Below, one piece after another: positions 1 through 10,886 of a stretch of 64,000 bases of DNA (positions are counted from its first letter, which is position 1; every line of letters begins with the position of its first letter). Below the pieces are notes generated by a model. That model ran no database searches, was not told the DNA's origin, and was given only the letters and a program-made list of their open reading frames with translations. Source of the DNA: Saprolegnia diclina VS20 (taxonomy: Eukaryota > Oomycota > Saprolegniomycetes > Saprolegniales > Saprolegniaceae); the NCBI RefSeq assembly GCF_000281045.1, contig NW_008246165.1:85604-149603 (forward strand). Direction: 5' to 3'. The position numbers and the translations under genes are program-made.

Positions 1-1
1 T

Positions 2-349
2 GGTATCGCACCTGATCCCAGTATTCGATCTACCATCATCCACTGGCTCGGGTTTGCACTGTACGCAGTGATGGTGCCCGAAGCATCAACGCCATTGGCA
101 GCCAAGAGAGGGAGGCCACTGGCGTCAGTGCCCGCATCAGTAGCTCTCGTCGCCGCCGAAGGTGTCTTAGTGCGAGTAGCCGAGTCGCTCAGTCTCAAGG
201 TTCCGGTGGGCACGGTCGTGCGCTTGTGCCCGGTGGAATCTCAGTGCATTGCAACCTCCGTGTTTTTCGACACCGTCTCAATTGTCCCACCAAGTTCTTA
301 TCGGGTGACCAGCAACAGCATTCGCCCTTTGGACTCAACCATGACCTAA
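2..349 (+). other. Open reading frame entering the window, unassigned
   Basis: The frame is open from base 2 to a stop at 349, with an in-frame ATG at 71. The translation is rich in valine, alanine and serine and I recognise no domain. It could be the last exon of a gene starting left of the window or a chance open frame in GC-rich DNA. The rest of 1-565 holds only the CCAAT pair of the next gene. Confidence 0.15.
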
Positions 350-461
350 ACTGGCGTCGGTAGATGGTATCGATGTACCTCAATGTACCCACGCCCTTCT
401 CTTCCTGTTCGAAGCAAGCTCTGTCTGTACTTGTACATGAGAGGTGAGATCGCGCGACTCC

Positions 462-485
462 GATTGGCTGCAAAATTGACCAATC
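462..485. promoter_or_regulatory. Inverted CCAAT-box pair
   Basis: GATTGG at 462-467 and CCAATC at 480-485 face each other across 12 bases, about 80-100 bases before the ATG at 566. The sequence shows the pair. That it binds an NF-Y-type factor for the ankyrin gene is inference from the same arrangement before many genes here. Confidence 0.45.
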
Positions 486-565
486 CAACGCGACGGAGAC
501 AGTTCGGAGATTGCCCAACTGTACTCTGAAATGACAACCTCCATCATTCTTCGATTCGCACAGCC

Positions 566-1363
566 ATGAGCCCACTCCTCGACGCTGTCGCCGCCAACGA
601 TATGCAGGCGCTCGCCAAGCACGTGGTCGGGGCGTCGCCACGCGAGCTCCTCGATGCCCTCGGCGCCGCCTGTCTCGCGCCTGCGTACACGGCCTTCATG
701 GCGATCGCGGCAACCGGGTGCCTCGCCAAGACGCCCGACGACATTTATGGCTACGTCCACTTGGCCGTCGAGGGCGGCAGCGTGCACATTGTAGCCGCTC
801 TCCTCCGCCTCACGGGTATCAAACTCGCGTTGGTCCGTGTGACACTGGACAGTGAGGTCATGACGCCGCTGCTCGTGGCCGCCATCACGGGCAACGCCGC
901 TATGGTGGCCTTTCTCTTGAAGCACAACGACATGGACGTCGACGGCGGGCGCACGAAAGACGGCAACTCGCCGCTTGGTATGGCGGCGGCGCACGGCCAC
1001 AGCAGCGTTGTCTCGCAGCTCCTCGCCGCCGGGGCGTCGCCGCGCCATCGCAACCTGGATGGCGACACTGTGCTCGACCTCGCGCAGCTCTACGGGCAAA
1101 CGAGCATCGTGGCACTGCTCATGCACCACGAACGTACGCAAAAGACGTCCGGCGCGCTCGGGCTCAAGAGCCGCATCCAGCAGCTTCGCCAAGCGTCCTC
1201 TGCTTACCAGCATTACAGCCCCAATGATGGCATCAACTTTGACGCGATCGAATCGCGCATCTCGCTCCTCAAAGTCCGCGCAAGCGAGCAGTGTCTCCGT
1301 GCGTCCATGGCGTCGACGCCCGCGTCCTCGAGCGACGACGAGCGGTTCCGGTCTTTCTTTTAG
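566..1363 (+). CDS. Small ankyrin-repeat protein
   Basis: An intronless gene for 265 residues. Ankyrin repeats run from about residue 65 to 190. The clearest are around residues 95-125 (TPLLVAAITGNAAMVAFLL) and 130-160 (SPLGMAAAHGHSSVVSQLL), followed by a weaker one ending in IVALLMHHE. The first 60 residues are alanine-rich helices that may be further degenerate repeats. The tail from about residue 195 is polar, serine-rich and ends SDDERFRSFF. Ankyrin repeats bind protein partners, and nothing here names the partner. It uses canonical repeats and lacks the N-terminal signature of the larger ankyrin family elsewhere in the window, so it is a separate gene type. It converges on the NAP1 gene, with 311 bases between the two stops and nothing recognisable between them. 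Confidence 0.8.
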   Translation: MSPLLDAVAANDMQALAKHVVGASPRELLDALGAACLAPAYTAFMAIAATGCLAKTPDDIYGYVHLAVEGGSVHIVAALLRLTGIKLALVRVTLDSEVMTPLLVAAITGNAAMVAFLLKHNDMDVDGGRTKDGNSPLGMAAAHGHSSVVSQLLAAGASPRHRNLDGDTVLDLAQLYGQTSIVALLMHHERTQKTSGALGLKSRIQQLRQASSAYQHYSPNDGINFDAIESRISLLKVRASEQCLRASMASTPASSSDDERFRSFF

Positions 1364-1674
1364 TTGCCGTGTTTAGTATTTAAGTAGACGTTCCAGTAGA
1401 CGTTTTGTGTGTACAGACGATTGCAAACATGTGACGCGTCGACTACGTGCCGTGACAGACCCTCGTCACCACATGGCTTGTCTGCACCCCGCACTTCGCC
1501 ACCACCACATCGCAACGAGTAGCTCCCAGTGAACACTGCTGGACTAGCTCTCACCATGCTAGCTCACGACACCGCAATTGCAACCGACAACTCGTGACCG
1601 TCCGACTACAACCGGACGACTAGGACGACTGGTGCCAGGTCGTGCATTGTAGTGTTTACTAACTGTTTCACAGT

Positions 1675-4600
1675 CTAGTTGGCGACACGGGTCTCGTCGC
1701 GCCGTCCGAGGTGCACGGTCAGCTCGCCCACAAGGTGGATCGGACTCACGGTGATGACTGCGGGGGGCACGACGGCCGACAAGAACGCGCCGTCGATGCT
1801 ACGCTCGTCAGCGACAACCTACAGCACAAGTTACGTTTTGAGTCGAAACAAGAACATACCACTCCAAGATACGACAGCATCGATGGCTGCAGCGTCAGCA
1901 ACGTCGTCGCCAGGACGTACACGAACGTCTCAATCGCATGTGTCGGGCTCACGTGGCGCGGCAGCGGCACGACAAGCGGCGGGCGAAAGACGCGCAGGAG
2001 CAGCAGTTGCGCCGACGCCACGGCCATTGCCCCTAACCCTCGATAAGAGGAGACATAAGAGCATACTAGCTGATACCGTGCATCGCCTGCGGGTCCTTCC
2101 AGTAGGCGCTGGTCATGGCCGCGCTCAAGAGGAGCGGGAGGAGCGTCCAGTCGTCGCCTGCAAACAGCTGGACCGCGGCGACGACGTCCGGTGCGTCCTT
2201 TTGACGCTAGAGAAAACTAGTGAAGAGAAGGACAACTTGTACGTACGTACACGCGTCGACATTGGCGATGCAGCAACCGCTTGCGACGCCATGTTGAGGC
2301 TCGTGCAGAGGTGCATAGCGTGTCCGATGGCAGCCATGTGATGCGTCACCTGCGTCATTCATTGCTGAACCATCTCGTTGCAGTATTGGACGTACTTTGT
2401 CCAAGGTCGCCATGCGCTTCACCGCGGTCTTGGGCGACGAGAGGAGGCTTTTGCCAAACTCGACAAGCGCGTCACGGTCCAAGCTCAGACAGTGCTGCAG
2501 CTGCGAGATGTGCTGCCGCACAAAGTCGAGGATTCCTGCGTACAAGACGCGACAGCCCTCGGCGCCGACGACCGTGACCAAGGCCTGCAGCTGCAACGGC
2601 GTCGCCAGGTCGTTGGCGTCGAGTCCGTCGAGCTTTCGATAGACCGCACCGTCGCGCCGTGCATAGCCGTCCACGAGCCACACGAACGGCACGCCGACCG
2701 CCCCGTCGTCGGTCGGAGCCAACGCGGTCAGAAATCGAAGGTAGAGACGCGCCATGGCCAATGCAAAGCGGTCATTGCCACGGTGCACGTCTTCATTCGA
2801 CATGGCGCATTCGCGCTGTAGTTGAAGTGCTATCCCGTGGCCCACATCGTAGCGGGCAAAGCACTCACGGAACACTTGCAGCCGCATCTGCATCGTCTGC
2901 GGCGGCGTCAAAGCCGCCACCTGCAAGTCGCTGATGTTTCCGAGATGATCGAAACGACGTACCATGTCGCGAAGGAGAGACGCTAACACGGACGACATCG
3001 CTTCGCCAAACAACGCGCTCGGGTCCAGCGTTGACGCAGGAAGAACGACGGCGTTCGCTGTTTGCAACGCGACAAAGAGCTGTGGAAGCGCCTGCAGTGC
3101 ACGCCCCCCGGACGCTGTTGCGCCGTCTCTACGCTCCAACATGGGCTAAAAACCGAAGAAAGGAAGTGGGTACCGCTGTGCGATCGCAAGGGCGAGGGCT
3201 TGCTCGTAGGCGGATCGCAAAAGACCTTCTAGACCTCCGCGCCAGTCGTCGACAAGCCGTGTTGCGAGGTCACCCGCGTGCGATGGCAGCGACGTGGCCA
3301 CGGCCTGCATCACGTCCACGGTCCTTGCGGGCTCGTGCGCGATCGCATACGCAAATGCACTGCGCAACGACGCGGGGTAGTGCGCGAGCTAGTCGTCGAC
3401 CCTTGAGTGCCACCCTACGCCGCAACAGCCACGTACCAGGCCAAGGTTCGTCGCGCGGGCAAAGCTAGCCGCAATTCTCAACCGGTTGGCGCGGCGGGCG
3501 TTGGCGTCAACCGCGTGCATGGCGGCGACAAACGGTTCGTCGACGGTCACCTACAGCATCAACCGTACGACGGGTGCCTCCAGCGTCCGTCGACGTACAC
3601 CGCTGCAGCTCCAGTAGACGACCACCTTGGCCCAATTGGCGCTAAAGTCGTCGAGGGCGTGGTCGCTGCCGGCAGCGTTGACCGACGCCACGAGCGGACG
3701 TGTGGCCGTGAGGATCTCGACCACGCGCGGGTCGACGGCGGCGTCGGCGGGGACGTCTGGCACCTTACACGAGGCCAGCATCGTCTTGTAATGCACCTCT
3801 ACGACCGAATGGGACGACCGCGTCGCTGCCTCGACGCGCTGCAGTAGCGAAATCAAAAGGGCGAGCTGCCGCGGGTCGAGGAAGCTCGCTTTGGCATGGT
3901 GCTTGGCCTTGAGATGCGCCGGCGTTGCTTGGTAGGCGTGCACGACGTACCACTGCACTTCAGCACGCGCCACGTGCGTCATCGCCAGCACCATCTAGTG
4001 TATCGTTTCGAGACAACTTGTCCATGGCGCTATGTACCGGGTAGAGCGGCCCGAGAAGCGACGTGTCCAGTGCCAAGAGGTGCACGACGCTCGAGAGACT
4101 CCAGATGCAAAACGCGCGCCGATCAGCGTGGCGATACCCGCTGCCAGAGGTCGCACGCTTGGCGATGCGGCTACGTACACGTCGTGATGGCCGCTGCATC
4201 GACAGGACAGAGGTTGCTACCGAAGTAGTTTTTTGAGCTTGGCGTCGAGGAGCTTGGCGGCGTCGGCCACGACTTCATGCACCGAGAGCGTCTACAGACT
4301 GTATGTGAGACCTACGGTGTAGAAGCGATGAAGGTACGAGGTCCTCGGCGAGCACGAGACCAAAGAGTGTGCTGCCAACGGCGTCGAACGCCGCCATGCC
4401 TCGAGGCTGCACGAGCTCCTCTAGAGACCCACATATCCTCATGTCCTGTACATGAGGAACGCACGGGGACACGTCAAGGCGGCCAAGACGACCCATTCGT
4501 CGATCGCGTCGTGGTAGAGAAGGTGGTCGTAGACCTAGCATTGACCTTAGTGAATGACCTATGTGTTGCACCAGAGCACCGACAGCCGCATGGTCCAGCA

Positions 4601-5318
4601 CGCCGGTGGCCGCCTTCTCGAGGTCAAAAAAGCCTTGGTTGCGCAGTGCGAGGAGGTCCCGCGACCCGGCCGTCGCTTCGTAGGCCGACCACACGAGCGA
4701 GCATAGCTTGGGCGCGATCTCGTCCTTGAGCTCGGCCTGCAGCGCTCGCCACGGGTGGTCGGCAAAGCACAGGACAAACGACTCGACGCCATGGTCGAGC
4801 GCGCCGTTCAGGCCGAGGTAGCCACGGACGTCGACTTGCGTCGCCCAGAGCACGTGCAGCTTGACGTAGGTCGCAAACAGCTGCAGGAAGCTTGCCATGA
4901 GCACGGGATGCACGCCAAACTAGAGTTCACACTAGCTCACGACTAAAGCTCCGAAGGAACGTACGTGCAGAATCGAGAGATCGACGCAGACGCTGCGAAG
5001 CACGTCAACGACCGCGAGCTTCCAGTCCAACAGCATCAACGTGGCGGTATGCAGCTCGTGGAGCGCCGGCCCGAGGCTCGCCTTGGCCTGCGCGAGCAGC
5101 TCCACGTCCTTTTCCTTGTCGAGCACGCGGCCCGGGAAGGCTTTGGCGAGCGTCTTGCGGAGGCGGTCCATCTCGGGCGGGAGCGACGCCGTCACCAATG
5201 GCGCCATCGCCCGGCGCAGTCGGCCCACAAGGTCGTCGCCATGCGCCTGGAGGTACGCGAGCTGCGAGCTCAGCATCGTGACGCTTCCCGTTGCGATCTT
5301 TTCTAGCAAAGGATGCAT
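1675..5318 (-). CDS. NCKAP1: NAP1/NCKAP1 (HEM) subunit of the SCAR/WAVE complex
   Basis: A multi-exon gene whose product matches the NCKAP1/HEM family along its length. The N-terminus (MHPLLEKIATGSVTML, then KAFPGRVLDKEKDVELL) follows the family's first helices. The next exon (4275-4913) has YVKLHVLWATQVDVRGYLGL, like the family's [20 protein letters not shown] segment. A central exon (2370-3142) holds DVGHGIALQLQRECAMSNED. The C-terminus reads DDWTLLPLLLSAAMTSAYW and then ETFVYVLATTLLTLQP, close to the animal protein's end. Joining the last exons needs GT-AG introns of about 40 bases near 2030-2070 and 1815-1855, both in frame, which moves the stop to 1675. An upstream in-frame ATG at 5354 is possible. 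NAP1 and its partners hold SCAR/WAVE inactive until Rac releases it to activate Arp2/3. Only 84 bases separate the start from the myosin stop upstream. Confidence 0.8.
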
Positions 5319-5402
5319 TTTTAGTCGAAAACGACCAACTAGAAAAAAGGACATGGGGATCCACAGCTTGTTTACTTTAGTTTGCTACACTCTACTACTC
5401 TA

Positions 5403-8400
5403 CTACGCTGCCGTCTGCTGGCTTGGTCGTCCTGAGCTCGGTCGACCCGAACTCGGTCGGCCTGAGCTCGCCCGGCCCGTGCTGCCCGGCTGACTTGGCC
5501 GGCCCGAGCTCGCTTGCGACGGCCGGGAGCTCGCGGTCGTCACCTCGTCCCACTCGTAGCCGAGGACGCGCGCGAGGAACCCGTTCTTGGCTTCGTTCTT
5601 GACGCCACGGAGCTTGAAGACGCCATGGCAGGTCCGGCAGACGCGCTGGTTGTCCATGACGGGCTTGCCACCGGCCGTGACGCGCCCCGGGAAATTTGCG
5701 GGGAACTTGTACAGCTCGACATGAAAGGACGCGCACTCGGTGCAGCAGACGCGACCGCAGTGCTTGCAGTGGTGCCGGCGGTGGCCAAACTTGAACGGCC
5801 GGAGGCACACCATGCAGCTCTTCTTCTCCTTCTCGCTCATCCAAAGCGGCGGCGACGTGATGGCGTTGATGAGCTTCTTGAGTCGAGCGTTGTCGCGCTG
5901 GGCGAGCTCGATGACGCGGACGCCGTCCTTGTCGGTCGCATTGAGCTGCGCGCCGTACTTGATGAGCATGCACGCAATGTCGAGCAGGTCGCGCTCGACC
6001 GCCACATGCAGCATCGTCGAGCCGTCGAGGAGGGCGACCGACGGACTCGCGCCTGCCTCGAGCAAGATCTCTGTGATCGTCGGGTCCGTCTGTCGCGTCG
6101 TCATCACGTGGACGACCAATGGCGTCTGGTGCCGAGCGTTGGGCGTGTCGACGGTCGCCACCGCGCCGTGCTGGAGCAGAAACTGCAGCAAGCGCGGTCC
6201 ATTCTTGCGGTCCTTGGCGACTGCAAAGTGCAGCACGTTGTTGCCGTTGCGGTCTTGCTTGGTGATGAGCTCCGGGATCATCTTGGTTTTGCACAGCTCG
6301 TTGATGATCGTGTACTGCCCCTTCCGGACTGCGAGGTGGAGGGCCGTCTGGCCGTGCTTTGGTTCGCAGTAGAGCACGTCGCAGTGGTAGTTGAGGAGCG
6401 CGCGGACGACGTGGAGGTCGCCCCGGTCCGTGGCTTCCAGTACCACCGTGCGACCCGCGTCGTTGACAATGTTGGGGTTGCTACCGGCCTCGAGGAGCAT
6501 GCGGGTGATGTGCGGATCCCGCGCAAGATGCAGCGGCGTGTTGCCGTTGACGTCGGGTGCGCAGAGGTCCGAGTCCCAGTCGATGAGCAGCCCGACGACT
6601 TCGAGGTTGTGGTGCATCGCGGCCGTGTGCAGTGGCGTCCGCCCGAGCGAGTTGGTCGCGAGCACCGACGCACCGTTCTCGAGCAACGTGAAGACGTCTT
6701 GCTCGTTGCAGCAGTTGGCGGCAAGGTGCAGCACCGTGTCGCCCGGCGTCTTCTCGACGACGCGCGGTTCTTGCTGCAGATACCGCAAATCTTGATCGAC
6801 GCCGTGGTTGTAGTCCTTTGTAAAGCGAAACTTGTACGGGCCTTGGCGCCCCGTCGTTTGGCGGATCGTGTCTTCGTCGTCGCCGTCGTCTTCGTCCGAC
6901 TGAATGTCGAGCGACGACCGCGTCGAATCCGACGGCGGCGGCGGCGCGAGTCGCTTGGCTTCGTCGGCTGCGGCTTCGTCGCGCTTGATCCGCTCGGCCT
7001 CTTCGACCCGTCGCCGCGCGCGCTCCATGCGCTCGAGCTGCTTGAGCTTCTCGCGCAGCTCGCGCACGCGCCGGTACGCAAGCCAGCGCCGCCACATTGA
7101 CTGCAGCAGCAACACGGCGAGGCGGGCGCGCTTGTACATGCGCTGCGCCATCACCCGGCGCCACGTGCTCTGAATGAGCACGACAAACTCGCCGTAGCGC
7201 TTGGCGAGCTGCGCCTCGACCGACTGGATCGCAGTCCGCCGGAAAAACACCTTGGTCAACCCGACTTGAATCGAGTTGGCGTCCTCGATCGACGAGCTCA
7301 AGAACGCGACAAGGAGGTCGGTCGCGCCCTTGCGCTCGGCTTGCGTCGACGTCCCTTCGTCGCCAAACGACTCGGGGATCTGCTTGAGTACGTGGCCGGG
7401 CCCTAGCGACCGGTACCGCTTGATAAACTGCGCGTGCGTGATGCGCACGGGGTACCCGGCGCGGTTGACGCGGACCGCTTCGAGGACGCCGCCGGCCTTG
7501 AGCTGGTCGCAGATGCGCTGGGCGTTGAAGAGACCTTTTGTGTTCTTGTCGTTGGGCTTCAAGCAGCGCACGTACGAGCACGACGTGCTCTGGATCGTAC
7601 TCATGAGCGACCGCAGCTGCGTGCGGAAGTGTGTCCCGACGCTCGTTTTCGCGGCCGCGCCCTTCTTGAGAAGGCCGCCGTGGCGCTGCTTGTTCTTCGC
7701 GACAACTGGCGCCGGCGTCTCGTCCTTGACAAGCTTGCGCAAGAACGCATTGCCCGAGTGCTTGATGAGCAGCGTGAGCTCCGAGTGCAGCGTGTCCTTG
7801 TTCTTCTCGCAAAAGCCGTACGTCTCGTACGCGACCCAGCCCGCGTAGTGCTGGATCGCAAAGATGTGGTTGGCTTTCTCCGTGTTGGTCGCACGGAGGT
7901 ACTTGGACGCTTCGTGGGTCTTGTAGAGCTTGCGCGCAAAGTTCTGGTCGTTGCCCTGCGGCAAAATGCACTCTTCGTCGAGCATGTGGAAGACGCCGAC
8001 GGGCTTTGTGTCGAGGAGCTCGAGGCACGGCCGGTTGCTCGGGAAGTTGACAAAGCTCCACGCAATCTTCTCGCGCTCGTACTGCTGCTGCTCTTGCGCG
8101 AGCACGGTTGCGTTGAAGTGTTCTTGGAGCGTCTCGTTGGCGTAGTTGATGCAGAGCTGCTCAAACGAGTTGGTCATTAGGTCTTCGAAGCCAAAGATGT
8201 CGAGGACGCCGATAAAGCCTGCGAGGTCGCCGTCTTCATCGTGGTCGATCGTCGCATTGATCTGCTTGACGAGCCAGTTGAAGAGCTTCCCGTACACATA
8301 CCGCGAGAGCGCATCGCGGTTCTGGTCGGCCACCTCGGGCTGGAGGCCGATCGAGTACGTCTCGTCGCGGGTCGTAATCTTGCGCGTGCACAGGGCAACT

Positions 8401-9691
8401 TCGAGCGACTCGCGGTCGACTCGGAGGTACGCCATGACTTGGTGCACCGCCGCGTCGACGCGGTCGTCGTCCTCGAAGAGCATCGAGCCTTCGTCATGGC
8501 CCGATCGCTTGGACTGGAACGCGAGGTTGCCCATGTGCAGGACCGCCGCGACCGTAAACACAATGCTATCGACGTCGTCCTCTTCAAACTGCATGGTCTC
8601 CATGGCTTCTTTGAGCAGCGCAAACTGCTTGACGTCGTCGACGCCGTCCTTGCGCTTGATGCACTCGCTCTGGTTGAGGTAGTAAAAGTCCTTGGGCTTC
8701 CCGAGCGCGTACTTGGCTCTCTCATCACTTGATGCGCCGGCGAGGAGCTCGTAAAAGACGTGGTAGTTGCGCTCGTTGGGCGCCTGGGACGTGACGCGGA
8801 TGCTCTCGAGGAGGTACACTTGGATCGAGGCGCCGATGAGCACGCCGTAGTGGTCAAACTGCATCTGGATAAACTTGCCAAAGCGCGAAGAGTTGTCGTT
8901 GCGGATCGTCCGCGCGTTGCCAAAGGCTTCGAGGATCGGGTTGGACGAGAGCACTTGGCTCATCACGTCGTTCTGGCCGACGTTGATGTTGCGCATGCTC
9001 TTGTTCTGCGAGACGGCCGCGAGGTACTTCATGATGAACTTGGTCGTCTCGGTCTTGCCCGCGCCCGACTCGCCACTGACCAAAATGCTTTGGTTGGACG
9101 CGGTGCCCGTGAGCGGCGCCGTGAGACTCCGGTACGCCGAGTCGGCAATGCCAAACACGTGCGGTGGCATCGTCGACTCTTCGTCGCCGAGCGCGAGAAG
9201 CGCGCCGTGCCGAATGTACTTGCGGATGAGCTTGTCCGAGTAGATGCCAATGTCCTGGAACGGGTTGACGGCCAAGAGGATCTCGCCTACAAGAGGAAGA
9301 CGCATGAGTGGAAGCTGTTCCGCTCTCGATTAGGGACCTGTGAGGGTATAAATATCGTTGATCGTGAAGCGCTCCTTCAACGTATGGCAAATGCCAGGTT
9401 CGTGCAAGTGCGGCAGTCGGATCAAGTCGTCGACGAGGTCCTACACGCGACTCCATGAGGCGAGGCGGAAGCGGAGGCGGCTACCATGTCGTAGTTGTTG
9501 GCGAGCTTGATCGTCTCGTCGGTCGCGTCTTCAATGGCGGCAATGTCGACCTCCATGGCGAGGTGGCCGCGGCCCGGGACCTCGACGTCGATGGCCGTGA
9601 GGCTAGAGCTCGACGCCTTGGCGATCGATCGGACGGTCGCGAGCGTCCACTCGTCGTCCTCCTTGATCCAGACGCCGACCCCGACTTCCAT
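5403..9691 (-). CDS. Unconventional myosin with IQ, ankyrin and FYVE domains
   Basis: Three exons (9485-9691, 9338-9440, 5403-9286; introns of 44 and 51 nt) give 1397 residues. The short N-terminal domain (GVGVWIKEDDEWTLATV) precedes the motor. Motor motifs are IYTLTGEILLAVNPF, the P-loop GESGAGKTETTKF, switch I NDNSSRFGKF and switch II DIFGFED. The TEDS position is glutamate (DETYS), so no heavy-chain phosphorylation should be needed there. Two IQ motifs (IQSTWRRVMAQR and LQSMWRRWLAYRR) would bind calmodulin-like light chains, followed by a charged helix of about 50 residues. About eight ankyrin repeats follow. Next comes a FYVE finger with WMSE for WxxD, RRHHCKHCGRVCC and RVCRTC, which in known FYVE domains binds PI3P on endosomes. 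The tail is GRPSS repeats. Domain order suggests an endosomal cargo motor of stramenopile type. Confidence 0.92.
5405..5540. repeat. Minisatellite coding the myosin tail
   Basis: Imperfect repeats of about 15 bases (variants of CGGCCCGAGCTCG) encode about seven SGRPS/SGRPQ-like units at the myosin C-terminus. The repeat ends just before the stop. Copy number is likely to vary between strains. Confidence 0.6.
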
Positions 9692-10886
9692 CCTTGTCGT
9701 CGGCCGCCGGAATTAATTATGGTGGCGCTTGTGACCTAACGTCGAACGAGTTTCAGCCAATGAGAACGCGCGGCCCAAGTGCCACCCGCCGAGTTATAAC
9801 ATCCGGAGCCGTTCGCGCGTTCCGCCTGCAGCGTGACGAGTCGTTCGACGCCGCCCCATCCACGCAATAGAAGCTGCAGTCGAGCGACGTCTTGCAGCGG
9901 CTTGACGTTCTTGGGTTCGATGCATTAGTCTCTTGCGGCCACGCCAGCCGCAACGTGTTATAACAGTGTTGGCATCCCCGGAATCCCCCAAAGGGCAAAG
10001 TGGTCAGAGGTACCCCTGCGATACTGCGACATCTTGGGGATTGAAGCGTTTACAACCCGAGCGACCGCGTTGGATCTCGCTCGACATGACCGCGCTTCTG
10101 CAGACGTTGGTGTATATACACCACCGTGTCGCCTTGGCCAAAATTCACAGGGTGTTATAACGCAGAACGACAAAGGGGTGCGTCACGCTCGAGCCTGATA
10201 GTTGACGCTGCAGTTACGTGTGCAGCCAGGAGCAAGGAGGCAGTCACACCGAAGCAACCGCCCTCGTCCCCGACGCCCCAGGTGTTTTTTATTTATTTAT
10301 TTTTATTTTTCAATATTTTTCGCCGATGCTATGACGTGGCATGCCCCACGACCAGCAACGACCTTCCGCGCAGCGCTCCCAGCGACGTAGCGTGCGCACT
10401 CGGAGGCAGTCGAGGACGGTCGCAAGGAAAACAGTCGCGTCCGTCCAGCGTGCGTCGGGTCCAAGCGCTGGTCACGGAGAAGATATACATTCATTGAGCC
10501 TTTGGAACGAGCGGAGGCGGATGGTGATGGGGCGTGTTGGTCCTCGACGTCCTGTGTGGTGTACTGCGGCCTCGGGTCACTACCAAGCATGCCTGCTTTG
10601 TCGGTCAATGCCGTGGAGGCACCCGCGTACTAGCAATACTAGCAGCACACACGAGACGGCTGCGATCGCAGGTAACACGCTCGAGGACCAACAGCAGCAC
10701 CTGTGAGCAACAACGACCGATACCAGCTCGCTGCGGTTCCTAGCCATTTCCGCAGCGCCTTCATAGCCCAATTGGACATTCTTCTTGCGGCGAAACCACT
10801 ACCTCCACCTTTGTCGGCGTCATCGTGCTCTTCCTACTCGTTCCTGTGGCGCCAACTTGACGCTTCGGGCTGAGGACACGACTAGA
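9692..10886. other. 1.2 kb non-coding region with palindromes and a T-rich tract
   Basis: I see no convincing gene. It holds a CCAAT box at 9757-9761 near the myosin start and three copies of the palindrome GTTATAAC (9793-9800, 9957-9964, 10154-10161). It also holds a perfect 14-base palindrome GGTGTATATACACC at 10109-10122 and a T/A-rich tract at 10284-10320. The right half (10330-10886) is plain GC-rich sequence downstream of the methyltransferase gene. Confidence 0.6.
9793..10161. repeat. Cluster of short perfect palindromes
   Basis: GTTATAAC occurs three times in 370 bases, twice preceded by T or GT (TGTTATAAC), with GGTGTATATACACC between the second and third copies. The block is 100-470 bases upstream of the myosin start. 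Dimeric regulator sites or cruciform-prone ends of an old element are both possible. Confidence 0.4.

Noticed and set aside
1679-2341. Plus-strand 220-codon ORF after the first ankyrin gene
   Set aside because: The minus strand here carries the last exons of NAP1, which join in frame and match the family's C-terminus.
5514-7100. 528-codon plus-strand ORF opposite the myosin gene
   Set aside because: It mirrors the myosin ankyrin and FYVE region. Strong third-position GC bias keeps antisense frames open; it has no domain and no promoter of its own.
9990-10170. DnaJ-like string (CDILGIE...) upstream of myosin
   Set aside because: Only the first few residues resemble a J domain; there is no HPD and the frame closes soon.
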